A stretch of DNA of 64,000 nt from Vombatus ursinus (Eukaryota > Chordata > Mammalia > Diprotodontia > Vombatidae), in the NCBI RefSeq assembly GCF_900497805.2, contig NW_020944351.1, positions 2,922,239 to 2,986,238 on the forward strand, given 5' to 3'. The notes below the pieces were generated by a model. The model was given only the letters and a program-made list of their open reading frames with translations. It was not told where the DNA came from and searched no databases. The translations under genes were made by a program, and so were the position numbers. Position 1 is the first letter of the stretch. Each line of letters begins with the position of its first letter. Shown in pieces: positions 20,712-31,432 of the stretch.

Positions 20712-21003
20712 AGCTCAGGGTCCTGCAAAGAACACTAGCTTTAGAGTCCAAGGGCCTGGGATCAAGGTTCACCTGTGACCCTTAAACTACATGTCTGACC
20801 TTGACCTAGTAACTCAGTCTCCCCGGCACTCATTCCTCAGCTGTAAAATGACTAGTTGAATTAGATGGTCTTTGCTGTCTCTTTTCGCTCTAGATCTAGG
20901 TTCCTCTGATGACCTTGGGCGACTCTCTGCCCCTCTCTATGCCTCTTTCCTCCTCTTGGACTAGATGGCCTCCAAGGTCTAGGCTTCTAGGTCTAGGAAT
21001 GTA
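20712..21003 (+). repeat. SINE block (one near-complete, one tail)
   Basis: The first has acactagctttagagtcc, catgtctgaccttgacc, gctgtaaaatgactagttg and cgctctagatctagg. The second shows only accttgggcgactctctg to aggtctaggaatgtagg. Both sit inside the L2 end. Confidence 0.65.
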
Positions 21004-21060
21004 GGACCCAAAAAAAACAAGCCCTAGTGTCAAGGAATTTATGTTCTCCCGGAGGCATGA

Positions 21061-21232
21061 GAGAGAGATAGAGAGAGGGAGGGAGAGGGAGAGAGAGGGA
21101 CCAATATGTAGACAAATAAATATAATCAGGATTGTAAATTAGAGGAGAGAGAGGGAGGGAAGGATGTAGGGAGAGAGGGGGGAGAGGAGATAGAGATAAG
21201 GAGGGACAGAGAGAGAGAGAGAGAAGGAGAAC
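21061..21232. repeat. GA-rich low-complexity stretches
   Basis: Two purine runs (21061-21099 and 21140-21232) of ga, gagg and gggag units lie within the L2 remnant. Confidence 0.85.
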
Positions 21233-21300
21233 ACATACAACAGGGGAAGATCAGGAAGTGATTCATTGTGGAGGCAGTACCTGAGCTGAACCTTGATTTT

Positions 21301-21462
21301 ACTGGTCCTACCACTTATTCCCTTCATGACCTTGAACAAGTGTCTTTTCCTCTCTGTGTCTCAGTTTCCTCCTCTGTAAAATGGGGTTAACCATACTTGT
21401 ACTTCCTCCCTCAAAAGGTTGTTGTGAGGAAAGCACTGTAGAAATATGAGTTGCTAGGGTCT
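21301..21462 (+). repeat. MIR-like SINE fragment
   Basis: Sense: tcatgaccttgaacaagtg, tctcagtttcctcctctg, aaaatggggttaaccatac, ggttgttgtgaggaaagcac. Confidence 0.75.
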
Positions 21463-21479
21463 TTGATTTCTTCTTATTA

Positions 21480-22078
21480 CTATTTGTAAAACAAGAGATT
21501 CTTATAGAGCCCTAAATCCTGTTAGACCCAGGAAGTCTGGGAGCCTACCTTGAGCCGTGCTCCAACCGAGTGCTGCAGACTCGAACGACAACCCGATGTG
21601 GTTGACGATAAACATTTTTCTTCTCTTAAGGGAAAATCATGCAGAGAGACGAGCCTGGGTAAATAACTTCCCAAGCGGTATGTAATACACTGTAAATAAC
21701 AAGCCCGCTAAATAATGAATTAACCCAACTGCTGATTCATTGGGAAGCGTCCCTGGTAAAGCACACTTTTTATGGATTTTACAGTTTAGTTAATCTCCAG
21801 TCATATTTCATTAAGACTGTTCAGGTGAAGTATCGAGGTAATAATATGAATATATTGCAAAGTGATGTAGCGTGTCTGGAACACCCAGCAGAGGGCTAGA
21901 GAGAGCAACACTTCTGCCCCTTGTACCTGGAGCATTAGTGGCCTTAAACCTGGACCAGCCACTTCATTTGAGGCCAGGCCTTCCGCCTACTAGCTCACTA
22001 GGCCAGGTTGGGGCACCTGGGGAACTCATATCTGGAGGGCAGAGCTATTGTTCTGTTAGGCCAAAGAGTAGGGACATA
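21480..22078. other. Unique DNA; possible conserved noncoding element
   Basis: About 21600-21870 is repeat-free and AT-rich, with dense homeodomain and forkhead-like words (tgtaaataac, aataatgaattaac, cagtttagttaatc, cattaagac). No long open frame. Function cannot be judged from one sequence. Confidence 0.35.
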
Positions 22079-22258
22079 GGATCATAGGAGTTATTGCCAC
22101 AAGGTACCATGTAGTCCAACCCCCTCATTTTATAGATTTGGAACCAGAAGCCCAGAAAGAAGTGACTTGTCCAAAGTCACACAGCTAATGGCAGATCTGG
22201 AATTCAAATCTAGGTCCTCTGACCCTAAGTTTAGTACTCTTTTTACTTCACCACTCTA
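22079..22258 (-). repeat. MIR/THER-like SINE
   Basis: Antisense: ggatcataggagttattgcc, accatgtagtccaaccccc, agtgacttgtccaaagtcac, ggaattcaaatctaggtcc. Confidence 0.8.
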
Positions 22259-22261
22259 GTT

Positions 22262-22545
22262 ATATCAGAATATGAGGATATTCTTTGCATCTTTGCTCAT
22301 ACTGTTCTACCTGTCTGGGCCATCCTTTCCCCCTGCCCCCAATGTCTACTTGATGAAATCCTACCATCTTTCAAGGCCTATTTTAAATGCCACCTCCTTC
22401 ATGAATTCTTCTCAGATTCCCTACCACCACCACTATTACCCGCACCATAAACATCTAGAAAGAAATGTTTCCCCCCCACGGCCTTGCTTATATCTCTTTA
22501 TGTCCTATACCATCTTCTGTTTTGTATTGTAGCTCTGTGAGAACC
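22262..22545 (+). mobile_element. L2-like LINE 3' region
   Basis: Sense: gggccatcctttccccctg, atcctaccatctttcaagg, aaatgccacctccttcatg, tatctctttatgtcc, ttgtagctctgtgag. Confidence 0.7.
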
Positions 22546-22614
22546 ACCAAAAGGTGGAGGAAAAAAATCTCAGACCTTTTTAATATAAAGAAAGTAATTG
22601 AGAGACCACTAATA

Positions 22615-23660
22615 ATTAATTACTGACCTACATGCCTAATTTTTCATCTGTACTTAATCATTGAAAGTAAGCTGTATGTGGATTGAGGGCATCCTTGATG
22701 AAAGCATAAGTTGGGATCAGACTTTTGCAAATGATATTCCACAATGGATCACATCCTTTCCACATCACAGGTAACTAAAAGATGTAGAGATTATAAGATC
22801 TCACAAAACATCATTTTACTGGCTCTTTTACAGCAAGGTGTCTCCCATCCATTTGTCAAGATCATTCAAGATTCCTTGGAAGATATAACAACAAAAATAA
22901 CCCTATTCATTGATTCTCTGGTAATAAACTTCCAGCAAGGTATAAAACAGGGAGACACATAGTTGCCAAAGATACCTGCCACTATGATTGAGCAGATCCT
23001 GCTCATGATTTAGGTTGAGGAGAGATTATCTGTGGATAGTGACATCCTCCAAAATGCTTCTATTTGTAGATGAAATTGTACTGATGGCATCAAACCCTCC
23101 TAGAAGGAGGTAAACCTTCTAGAAGAGCCCTATAATTACTCAAAAGAACTTTGGCTTGTCTATCCACACTGGAAAGACCAAGTAGATGAAGAATATTTAT
23201 TGCCCAGATTTTCATATTTTTGAATGGACAATCTGTAGAGTATATCCAGTAGTATGTACAAAACTGAGACTGAGAGTAGAAACAGACAATTATCTAGGCC
23301 CAGAATTCAAAAATAGGGGAAAAGTGAGCTGGGCTGCTTTCAGGAAATTGCAAAGTTTTTACTGATCCCAAGCTTCCCATGAAAGCAAAAGCATACCTTT
23401 TCCATACAGACATTTTACCCATACTGTTTTATGGTAGCAAGTCATGAAACACAACTGCCTCAAAAGAATTAAAGATGACTACCACACTGAGCTCAATGAA
23501 GAGGGAGATGGTGGAGAGGGGGAGCAGGCTATAACACAGAACCATTGAGGAATTCCAAAGAAAAATTGGGCTAAGAATTAGATGACAATACATTCAACAA
23601 GGTCATTTTGCTCTTAGGAGCAAAGGATGACTGATGGACAGCCAGATGACCCTATTGGTC
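22615..23660 (+). mobile_element. RTE LINE reverse-transcriptase region
   Basis: Sense RT blocks are readable. About 22850-22960 reads GVSHPFVKIIQDSLEDITTK, then ITLF..INFQQGIKQGDT (family GVKQGDTISP). Near 23060 the catalytic box reads MLLFVDEIVLMAS; family form is FADDIVLMA, so the second catalytic Asp reads Glu. Downstream pieces of KTKWM..YCPDFQIF and YGS-type thumb motifs follow to about 23450. Several frame breaks; inactive. Confidence 0.8.
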
Positions 23661-23721
23661 CCCTATTTTGTCAGGAGAAAACAAGGAAGGCCTTGTACTC
23701 TCTGTGGAGAACTTTCTTCTC

Positions 23722-24509
23722 TCACTTTATAGTATTTTATTTTTTCCAATTAAATGTAAAGATTTCAACATTCATTTTTATAAGATTTTGAGTTCCAAAT
23801 TTTTCTCCTTCCCCTCCGCCTTCCCTAAGACAGCGTGCAATCTGATATAGGTTATACATGTACAATCATGTTAAACATATTTCCACATTAGTCATATTGT
23901 GAAAGAAGAATCAGAACAATAGGGAAAAAACCACAAGAAAGAAAGAAACAAAAACAAAAAGTGAAAATAGTATGCATTGATCTGCATTCAAATTCCATAG
24001 TTCTTTCTCTAGATATGGATAGCATTTTCCAACATGAGTCTTTTGGAATTGTCTTGGATCATTGTATTGCTGAGAAAAGCTAAACCTATCGTAGTTGATC
24101 ATCACAAAATGTTGCTGTTACTATGTACAATGTTCTTCTGGTTCTGCTCACTTCACTCAGCATCAGTTAATGTTAATCTTTCCAGGTTTTTCCTGCTCAT
24201 TATTTCTTATAGCATAATAGTATTCCATTACATTCATATTCTACAACTTGTTCAGCCCCAATTAATGGGTATTCCCTCAATTTCTAATTCTTTGCCACCA
24301 CAGAAAGAGCTGCTATAAATATTTTTGTACATGTGGGTCTTTTCCCCTTTTTTATGATCTCTTTGAGATACAGACATAGTAGTGATATTGCTGGATCAAA
24401 GGATATGCACAGTTTTATAGCCCTTTGGACCTAGTTCCAAATTACTCTTCAGAATGGTTGGATTAGTTCACAACTCCATCAACAATGCATTAGTGTTCTA
24501 ATTTTCCCC
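23722..24509 (-). mobile_element. L1 LINE 3' end (ORF2 tail plus 3' UTR)
   Basis: The plus strand begins with the antisense tail region (tagtattttattttttcc) and 3' UTR (ctgatataggttatacatg). Minus-strand translation of about 24240-24440 gives degraded ORF2 C-terminal words (IFIAALSVVAKN), the same as the sense copy at 54448-55058. It is 5'-truncated. Confidence 0.75.
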
Positions 24510-24554
24510 TTTGGAGAATTTTTGGCAAAACATGGACCAGAGTAGCATGGATGA

Positions 24555-24612
24555 GTTGTGATTGACATCATTGGAGGGAATTCCTGAATCGGCGAAATCA
24601 CAGATCCATTGG
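24555..24612 (+). repeat. Alternative SINE 3' tail fragment
   Basis: cattggagggaattcctgaa and gaaatcacagatcc match the tail type seen at 4312-4532. Confidence 0.4.
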
Positions 24613-24647
24613 AGTTTGAGTTTTCTGTGAGAAAATGTTTCATCTCC

Positions 24648-24785
24648 CATACTAGATAGTGCACTCAAAGTCCACATCTTACTTATATTTGTGTCCCTCT
24701 CAGGCTGGAGCTTCAGGGCCTTGCTCAATAAAATATAATAAAAATGAAGATAGGTGCTCAATAAAGATTTGTTGAATGAGTGAAT
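24648..24785 (+). mobile_element. L2-like LINE 3' end
   Basis: atatttgtgtccctctcagg, ataggtgctcaataaagatt and tgttgaatgagtgaatg form an L2 3' terminus. Confidence 0.65.
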
Positions 24786-24894
24786 GGGACCTTAGAAGTC
24801 ATCAGTTACAGTGTTTTCCCCACCATGGATCTGTAACAAATTGTTTACATTCCACAAACACCTTTACTACCAAAAGTTCCTACTTAATGCATCA

Positions 24895-25110
24895 CAATTT
24901 ATATTTTTCATTTCTTGAGTCCTGGAAGGTTTGCAAGGCATTTTCTTCCAATTCTCCTATGGTATAGACAACAAGGGTGATATTATCCCCATTGTTTTAG
25001 ATGAGCAAACAGACCCAGATGACTTACTGAACTGGTAAGCAACAGCCAATATTTGAACTGAGTTCTACAGTATTAGAAATCCCGTGGTCTTTCTATTATA
25101 TTACACTGTT
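24895..25110 (-). repeat. MIR-like SINE
   Basis: Antisense: aggtttgcaaggcattttc, atattatccccattgtttta, gatgagcaaacagaccc, gatgacttactgaactgg, ttctattatattacactg. Confidence 0.65.
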
Positions 25111-25431
25111 TCTCTTAAAACCTATAAAAAGACTGATTTGTCTTCTTCCTCCCTGTATCCTGTTTCTCCCATCCCTCACTCCATCTTGTTCCCTGTTTCC
25201 TAGTCCTGGAATCTTGAGGCCCCTGCCACTTGAGCCTTAGAGAGTTACCATGCTGAGAATGGGTGTGGACAAAAGGAGCAGACATGCGCTTAGGGAAGAA
25301 TGACAGACCACCTACCTGTATTTTCTTAAATCTCTGATTTTGACTGATATCATCTACCTGTTCCAGGTGTTTTACAGAGCAGGAAGTTGGCAAAATTATT
25401 TCTGGATGGTAGAAGGAGTTGCTACTTGCAA
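25111..25431. other. No gene seen; unique DNA
   Basis: An antisense open frame (25115-25393) shows no recognisable domain. Confidence 0.4.
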
Positions 25432-25440
25432 AATTTAAAT

Positions 25441-25691
25441 TGGGCAGCTAGATGGTATAGTAGAGTGCCAGGTTTGGAGTTAGGGAGATTCATCTTCCTG
25501 AATTCAAATCTAGCCTCAGACACTTACTAACTGTGTGATTCTGGGAAGGACACTTCACCCTGTTTGCCTCAGTTTCCTCATCTGTAAAATGAACTGGAGA
25601 AGAAAATGGCAAACCACTCCAGTATCTCTGCCAAGAAAACCCCAAATGAGGTCAGTAGGAGTTGGACGTGATTGAAACGACTAAACAACAG
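25441..25691 (+). repeat. MAR1 CORE-SINE, full length with TSD
   Basis: Head tgggcagctagatggtatag, CORE, and RTE-like tail (agaaaatggcaaaccactcc, tctgccaagaaaacccc). Flanks aatttaaat (25432-25440) and aattgaaat (25692-25700) are a 9-bp TSD with one mismatch. Confidence 0.92.
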
Positions 25692-25700
25692 AATTGAAAT

Positions 25701-25885
25701 CCAGAACTCTAGACTTGGGCACCTGGGTTTCAATGTCAGCTCTGAGACTTACTAGCTTTGTCATTTTGAGCTAGTCACTTCCATGCTCTGATTTCTTGAT
25801 CTCTAAAATGGGGATTCTAGTGATCCTTGTGGTACCTACCTCATAGTATTGTTGTGAAAAGCACTTTATAAAGGACAAAGCACTA
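25701..25885 (+). repeat. MIR-like SINE
   Basis: cacctgggtttcaatgtcag, tagtcacttccatgctctg, atctctaaaatggggattc, tagtattgttgtgaaaagc. Confidence 0.75.
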
Positions 25886-25894
25886 CACAATGTG

Positions 25895-26290
25895 AATCAC
25901 TCATTGATTCACTTATTCAGCAGACCTTTATTAATGGCCTACTGTGTACTGAGTACTGAGCTAACCACTAGACTTGGAATCAGAGCACCTGGGCTTGAAT
26001 CCCAGGTTTGCTTATTTAATACCTGTAACGTCCTCCTCTCTGGGCCTCAGTTTCCTCCTCACTCAGAACGAAGGAGTTGGCCTGGATGACTTCTAAAGCC
26101 CCTTCCCAGTCTACATCATCTGACCCTAGGATACAAAGCTTGGCGAAAATCCAGTCCCTGACCTCAGGGAACTCACATTCTAGCAGGGAGATAAGAAACA
26201 AGCACATTTATAATACTCAGCTTGCTATGAGAAACACATTAGAGAGGGAGTCAAGAAAGTGTTCTGTGAGGTCTGAGGGGAAAGGTCATT
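25895..26290 (-). mobile_element. L2-like LINE 3' end interrupted by a SINE
   Basis: The left part (25895-25965) has cattgattcacttattcagc and tgtgtactgagtactgagct. The right part (26128-26290) resumes aggatacaaagcttggcg and cctgacctcagggaactcac. Confidence 0.7.
25966..26127 (+). repeat. MIR/THER-like SINE inside L2
   Basis: agacttggaatcagagcacc, ttgaatcccaggtttgct, tgggcctcagtttcctcctc, gatgacttctaaagccccttc, catctgaccc. Confidence 0.75.
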
Positions 26291-27059
26291 ACTACCTCTC
26301 CCTGGGACCTTGGATTATTGTGTGTTGGTGGCCGCTGCTGCCAATGGAATGGAGACACATACAGCTCGGCATTCACTTTGACAAAGCTCTTTTTTTTTCT
26401 TTTTTCTTTTTTAGCACTTTTCAGAAAAGCCTGAAGAAATAACAAACAGTTGCTAAGTTACGCCAAGGGCTCTATTGCAATGTTCTGTTGTGATCTCAGC
26501 CTTAGGAACTAGAGCATTCTCATAGTCAAGGGCATTGAAAAAAAATAGTAGGGGAATGGGGGGCTACTGGAGATGGGAGTGGGAGAAGACTTCTTTGGTA
26601 GACACAGTAGTTTATCAGTTCAAGTAGCCTGTTTTCAATTCAGGTGACCCAGAGAGGACCCGGCGGAGTTTGTGTCTGAGGCAGAGAAGTAGACTAGAGT
26701 GTTCTATCTCTTATACTTGGTCCAAAGACAGCCAGCCTCCATGCTGCTTGGAAATGAATGCTGTTTTCGGGGGATAGGAGGGGGCTGTGGATTTAGAAGC
26801 TTTTTAAAAAATGGGACAGTCTTATCCTGGGACAAAAGTCAGTTGTTTTCCTCTGGCCATTTGTCTGTGGCAGGTGCAGTATACAGTTGCCAACACTGAG
26901 GGAGCCCCTTGCCCCAAGCTGGTGCTTGAGAGCTAAAAGCATGAAGTAATAATACATCAAGTCCCACACTTAGGTTTTTTAAAAAAGAAAAGATCAACTA
27001 TGCAGGTAGAGGCTGGGGAGTTGTTTGGACTGCTGGTTCATGTGAAAAAAAAAAACAAA
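26291..27059. other. No gene seen; unique DNA
   Basis: No repeat or coding exon is recognised; T-rich and A-rich runs lie at 26389-26413 and 27042-27066. Confidence 0.4.
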
Positions 27060-27499
27060 CAAAAAACCTCTGGGTTTGAGCTGACCACACACTTAATGTA
27101 ACTGGGTACACAACTGCCAAAAAGGCTGGTGAGATCTTGGACTATCATAAGAAAAGCGTGGAGTCCAAAGTGAAAGCGATGACTCTTTTGTGCTCTGTGC
27201 TTACCAGGCCACATCAGAAATATTGTGTCCAGTTGAGGCAATGTGCTTGTGGGGGAGGGCCATCACCAAACTAGTGTATATACAGAAGAGGCCTTTCAGG
27301 ATAATAAGAGAACCATTCCATACAAGGATTTGGGAATATTTAGCCTGGACAAGAGACATCTTGGTTGGGAGGGGTGGGGGATGAAATATGAGAGCTGCCT
27401 TCAAGTATTTGAGGGGCTATAGACAAGGGATTAGACAGGTTCCGTATGGCTCCAACGGCCAGAGTAGGAATACTGGGTAGAAAATTGCAGCTTAGTAGA

Positions 27500-27735
27500 A
27501 GAGACAGCGTGGCTTAGTGGATAGACAGTTGGCCTTGGTGTCAGGAAGGCATGGGTACAAATGCTGGCTTTGTTACATACTGAGTGTGTGACTGAGCAAG
27601 CCATGTAAACTCTCAGTGTCCCCACAGAACCCCCCGAGACTCTTAGCTTGCTATGCAAGCCCTGATCTGTATCTGAAGATGGAGTTTTCATATCGAGAGT
27701 TCTCCATGTCAGTGAAATCATAGGTATAGTCCCAC
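27500..27735 (+). repeat. CORE-SINE with alternative tail
   Basis: Head gcgtggcttagtggatagac, gtcaggaaggcatgggtac, CORE tgtgtgactgagcaagcc, then tail ctgatctgtatctgaagatg and gtcagtgaaatcatagg. Same type as 4312-4532. Confidence 0.7.
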
Positions 27736-27764
27736 TCACCAAAAAAAGAACATATATCTGTTGA

Positions 27765-28208
27765 ACTGTATTACACTGTCTTATTCTCTTTTTGCCGAAT
27801 TCTCATTTTCTTTACTTTTTTCTGTTTTTATGCCAAGGTTAATACCCTTCTCCATGCTCAGAAATGAGCTCCTCTCCCTGTTTCTGTTGGACTCTTTCCT
27901 AGTCTTTCAAGATTCAGCCTCAAGAACTTCCTACTCCAAGAAGCCTTCCCTCTTGTGACCCGCACCCACTCCACCCACCCCCAGGCAAAAGCGATTTCTC
28001 CTTCATCAAATACTTCTCAGCACTTGACTGTACCTCTCTTCCCGCTCCCCCCCAACACTCTTCATTGTAATACAGCTATTTGTGTATTTGTCTTCTCTTG
28101 AAGTTCCTTTTGTATGCTATAAACCTCCTTGAAAGCTGGGAATCTGTCATTTTTTTTAATCAAGCAAAGAAACATACATGTAATTGGTGCTTAATAAATG
28201 CTTTGTTG
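27765..28208 (+). mobile_element. L2-like LINE 3' end
   Basis: ctagtctttcaagattcagc, tccaagaagccttccctc, cagcacttgactgtacctc, ttgaaagctgggaatctg, ggtgcttaataaatgctttg. It runs to the L2 3' terminus and lies inside the split L3. Confidence 0.8.
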
Positions 28209-28514
28209 GAACCTTAAGAATCCGAACTGTCCAATAAAAGAATGGACTGCTCCAGTAGATAGTGAGCTCTCCATCCTTGGAAATATTCAAGCAAGGGGTG
28301 GTCCCTTGTCTTTGAAATTGTGAAAGGAGATTCTGGCACATGTGGTTTGAGGGACTGGATCAGGTGACTGTTAATGTATCTTCAAGCTCTGAGTTTGTGG
28401 TTCTAGGTATGGCTTTGTGAATGATCCCATATCACTGTAAAAACACTACCTAGCAAATGTACCAATCAGGCCATGCTGTCACCTTACCTAAAGAGCCTTT
28501 CTTTGGCTCTGTTT

Positions 28515-28515
<1 letters not shown>

Positions 28516-28558
<43 letters not shown>

Positions 28559-28571
28559 TNNNNNNNNNNTT

Positions 28572-28619
<48 letters not shown>

Positions 28620-28621
28620 TT
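28516..28621. repeat. (CTTT)n microsatellite
   Basis: About 23 visible ctt-t units flank an unresolved gap. Reading frames through it, rich in Phe/Leu/Ser or Lys/Glu, are artefacts. Confidence 0.95.
28560..28569. other. Assembly gap (10 N)
   Basis: Ten N lie inside the CTTT repeat, so the true repeat length is unknown. Confidence 0.99.
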
Positions 28622-29522
28622 ATTCTTGCTGAACCTCAGAGTAATAATATGCTCATTGAATGCTAGCCTGCTCTTGTAGTCATTTTGACCATTGTGTAAG
28701 TCTAAGCATGCCAGACCCTCTTGTTGAGAACAAGGAAGGCTCCCCCCTCCCCTCCTTGCTGGAGCCCCAAGGCATGAAAATCTCTCATTTGAGATTGATG
28801 GGAAGAGAGGCCCTTTCCCAACTCTCCTTTCCAACACACTTTGAATGGTTCATAATAGAAGAATCCGCCCATTGCAAGTTGCTTCTCAGTGTGGGGACAA
28901 TGGAGGCATTACTGACTTTAGACTTGTTTTCACCAACTAGGTCAATCTGTGTATAGTTGATCTTAAAAAAAAAAAGCCCACCAATCTGATACAAACGGAT
29001 GCTGTCCAGAACATTCTTTGTAGGGAATGCATTGAAAATAAATCTGAAATAAGAATCCAGGAAATTGCCCTCTGTGCCTTTCACCTGTCATCACAGCCAG
29101 GAGAATTCTATAGCCTATTCAGTGCCATGCTGAATTATGCAGACCTGTCTGCCCAGTGCACTGTGGATTGGCTGGCGGGACTTTGCGCTGGTGATTAAAT
29201 GACAAAGCAAATGGCGAGATTTTCAACTGTTGGAAAGAAACCATTGATTGGTCACACTTACCAGTGGCACATCATTTGTTCTGAGAGTACCAGCCATAAA
29301 CTGGCTTTCTTTGTTGAGAAAGTCGGTGGATACCAACAGCTCTCGAATTTTGCACTTCTCCAGAGTTTTGCCATGATGTTTCCCCAAGATGAATAGTGCC
29401 TCACTTGTAGCTTAGAAGTTTCCGTGTGGAGTGTTTGGTATTGGAGCTTAGTGGGTGGGTGGCATTTGTATACCACTGGTGGACCAATGTTTTCCCTTTC
29501 TCATCAACCGACACCTTTTACA
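28622..29522. other. Unique DNA; possible conserved noncoding stretch
   Basis: About 28980-29260 is repeat-free mixed sequence with words such as attaaatgacaaagcaaatg. No spliced exon is evident. Confidence 0.35.
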
Positions 29523-29590
29523 GGACAGTTCGGACTCAAACCTAGGTCTTCTGACTCATGGGCAAGTACTTTTACTCCTCTATTTTGTTG
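29523..29590 (-). repeat. SINE head fragment
   Basis: cggactcaaacctaggtctt and ctgactcatgggcaagtac resemble the antisense 5' part of a MIR/THER-like SINE. Confidence 0.5.
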
Positions 29591-29631
29591 AGGTTTTGCT
29601 CTTTCTACCAAAAATGGCTGGAGCAATAGAA

Positions 29632-30775
29632 TCATAGATTTCGAGAGTTGGAAGAGACCTCTGTGGTCATGTAGTCCAACCAGTATGTGAAAGGAGTCCC
29701 CACTATCACCTGACAAATGCTTGTCTAGCCTCTATTTGAAGATTTCCGAAGAAGTTGAACCAACTAAGGTAACCCCTTCTACTTCTGGACAGGGCTAATG
29801 ATTAGGATGTTTGTCCTGACTTTTAGCCTAAATCAGTTTATTTGTAACTTCTACTTGTCGCTCCTGGTTCTGCCCTCTGAGACCAAGCAGGCCAACTGTC
29901 CTTCCTTTTTCCCAGGACAGCACTTCAAATACTTGAAGATGGTGATCATGTTATTACTGAGTCTTCCCCCAAGTTATACATGGCCAGCTCCTTCTGCTGA
30001 TTCTCCCATTGTCATGGACTCATCTGGTTGCCCTCCTCTGGACACTCTTAAATTGTGGTGAGCACAGTACTCCAGATGAAGTCTGAAAAGACCATAGGAC
30101 AACAGAACTTTCCTCTCCTTATTCCTCAAAGCTAGCCTCTCGTAATGCAGCCCTAGGTCCCCTTAGCTTTTGTGGCTGCCACGTCACTCTGTTGACTCAT
30201 ATTGAGCCTGCGATCCAGTAAACCACCCCCCCACCCCCTGCCGATCTTTTTCAGAACAACTGCTATCTTGCCATGTCTTCCCCAACTTATACTTATGTGG
30301 CTGTTTTTATATACCCAAGTGTAAGATTTTATATTGACTTCTACTGACTTTTATTTTCTTAGATTTAGGCCAGTGAGTTTGCTTTCCATGATCCTTTTGG
30401 ATCATGACTCTGGCATCTAGGATATTAGCTCTCTCTCTTTCCCAGCTTTGTGTCATATGCAGTTTTGATGAACATCCTTTGTTCTATTATCCACATCATT
30501 GATAAGAATGTTAAAAGACACAGGCTCAAACACAGATCCCTGGGGCATCCCATCAGAGACTTCCATCCAAGTTGACATCGAACCATAAACATGCTACTTT
30601 TTGAAGCCAACCTTCCATCCAATTCCGAATCCATCTGATTTATTATTATTTATTATAATCGATATCTTACCAGCTTCTCCACAAGAATAGTATGATATAC
30701 TTTATCAAGTTTTGCTAAGATCAGATCTAATATCCACAATGTCCCCTTTATCAGAAAGTAGCATCAACAAAAGTA
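29632..30775 (-). mobile_element. L3/CR1-like LINE, 3' UTR and pol remnant
   Basis: Antisense CR1-clade landmarks in order: atagaatcatagatttcg, gtcatgtagtccaacc, acaaatgcttgtctagcctc, tcgctcctggttctgccctc, ttgaagatggtgatcatg, agcacagtactccagatg, tatacccaagtgtaagattt, tgtgtcatatgcagttttga, cattgataagaatgttaaaa, ccctggggcatccc. The last match the antisense RT core (family GVPQGS..ND.). The right end, about 30700, lies within the RT. Confidence 0.85.
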
Positions 30776-30784
30776 TGGCAGGAG

Positions 30785-31000
30785 GAATGAGCATGGTGAG
30801 TTCGTGGGATGCTTAGGAGGCTGGTTTGACTAGAGATGAATATTTGTGAGAGAGATCAGTGAGCCATAAGGTTGTCTAGCTGTGGAATGGTACCAGATTA
30901 TGGAGAGTGCTTGTTCCCGAAGGCAGAGATTGAAGTGCAGGACCTTATGCTTGGTACCTTCCTGAGTGACGAGTTGGATCCTAGAATCATGGATCTGGAG
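30785..31000 (-). mobile_element. L2-like LINE internal fragment
   Basis: gagctggtttgactagag-like words, atgaatatttgtgagag and attatggagagtgcttg suggest the antisense L2 region near its 3' end; diverged. Confidence 0.4.
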
Positions 31001-31269
31001 CTGGTGTGTTGGTAAATATTTAACAACTGGCTCTCTGAGGGGAAAACAGTGTACAAATGATATACTTCTAAGCTGAATCTGCATTATTAACATTTTCTCC
31101 ATCATTTTCTTAAATCCAAACAGTGAACAAAACAATATATCAAGCCCTGGTTTGTAGCAGTTGCTGATTTTTGAGGTGTAAATGCTCACAGTGAAATTTA
31201 ACAATTGGCTCTCATGAGCTAGGCTAAGTTACCTCCATTGTCCATCCTCCCCTTTTACATATGAAGAGA

Positions 31270-31432
31270 ACAGGGGGCAGCTAGGTGGTGCAGGGGATAG
31301 AGCACTGGCCCTGGATTCAGGAAGACCTGAGTTCAAATCCACCTGCAGACACATGACACCAGCTGTGTGACCCTGGGCAAGTCACTTAACCCCATTACCT
31401 AGCCAAAAACAAAACAAAACAAAAAAAAAACA
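31270..31432 (+). repeat. tRNA-headed CORE-SINE with poly-A tail
   Basis: gggcagctaggtggtgcagg, gaagacctgagttcaaatcc, tgtgtgaccctgggcaagtc and cttaaccccattacc are followed by A-rich sequence with no RTE-like tail. It splits another SINE: tatgaagagaac before and tatgaagaaac after look like a TSD with one indel. The A tail points to L1 machinery. Confidence 0.85.

Larger units (their letters stand above)
20636..21300 (-). mobile_element. L2-like LINE 3' end interrupted by SINEs
   Basis: The left part (20636-20705) has ttcaataaacatttattaag and gagatacaaagaccc. After the SINE block it resumes near 21008 with agccctagtgtcaaggaatt and tatgttctcccggagg, and ends at gtggaggcagtacctgagct. Confidence 0.6.
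27060..28420 (+). mobile_element. L3/CR1-like LINE 3' region, split
   Basis: The left part (27060-27495) carries the end of the pol frame: tattgtgtccagttgagg, gaatatttagcctggacaag, gctgccttcaagtatttgag. The right part (28225-28420) continues gaactgtccaataaaagaat, ggaatggactgc-like words and cttcaagctctgagtttgtg. Between them sit a SINE and an L2. Confidence 0.75.

Noticed and set aside
22744-22962. 72-residue frame as a host exon
   Set aside because: It matches RTE reverse-transcriptase blocks including KQGDT.
28457-28837. Open frames of repeated FFLSFFLS or KKERKKER
   Set aside because: They come from the CTTT repeat with an N gap, not a gene.
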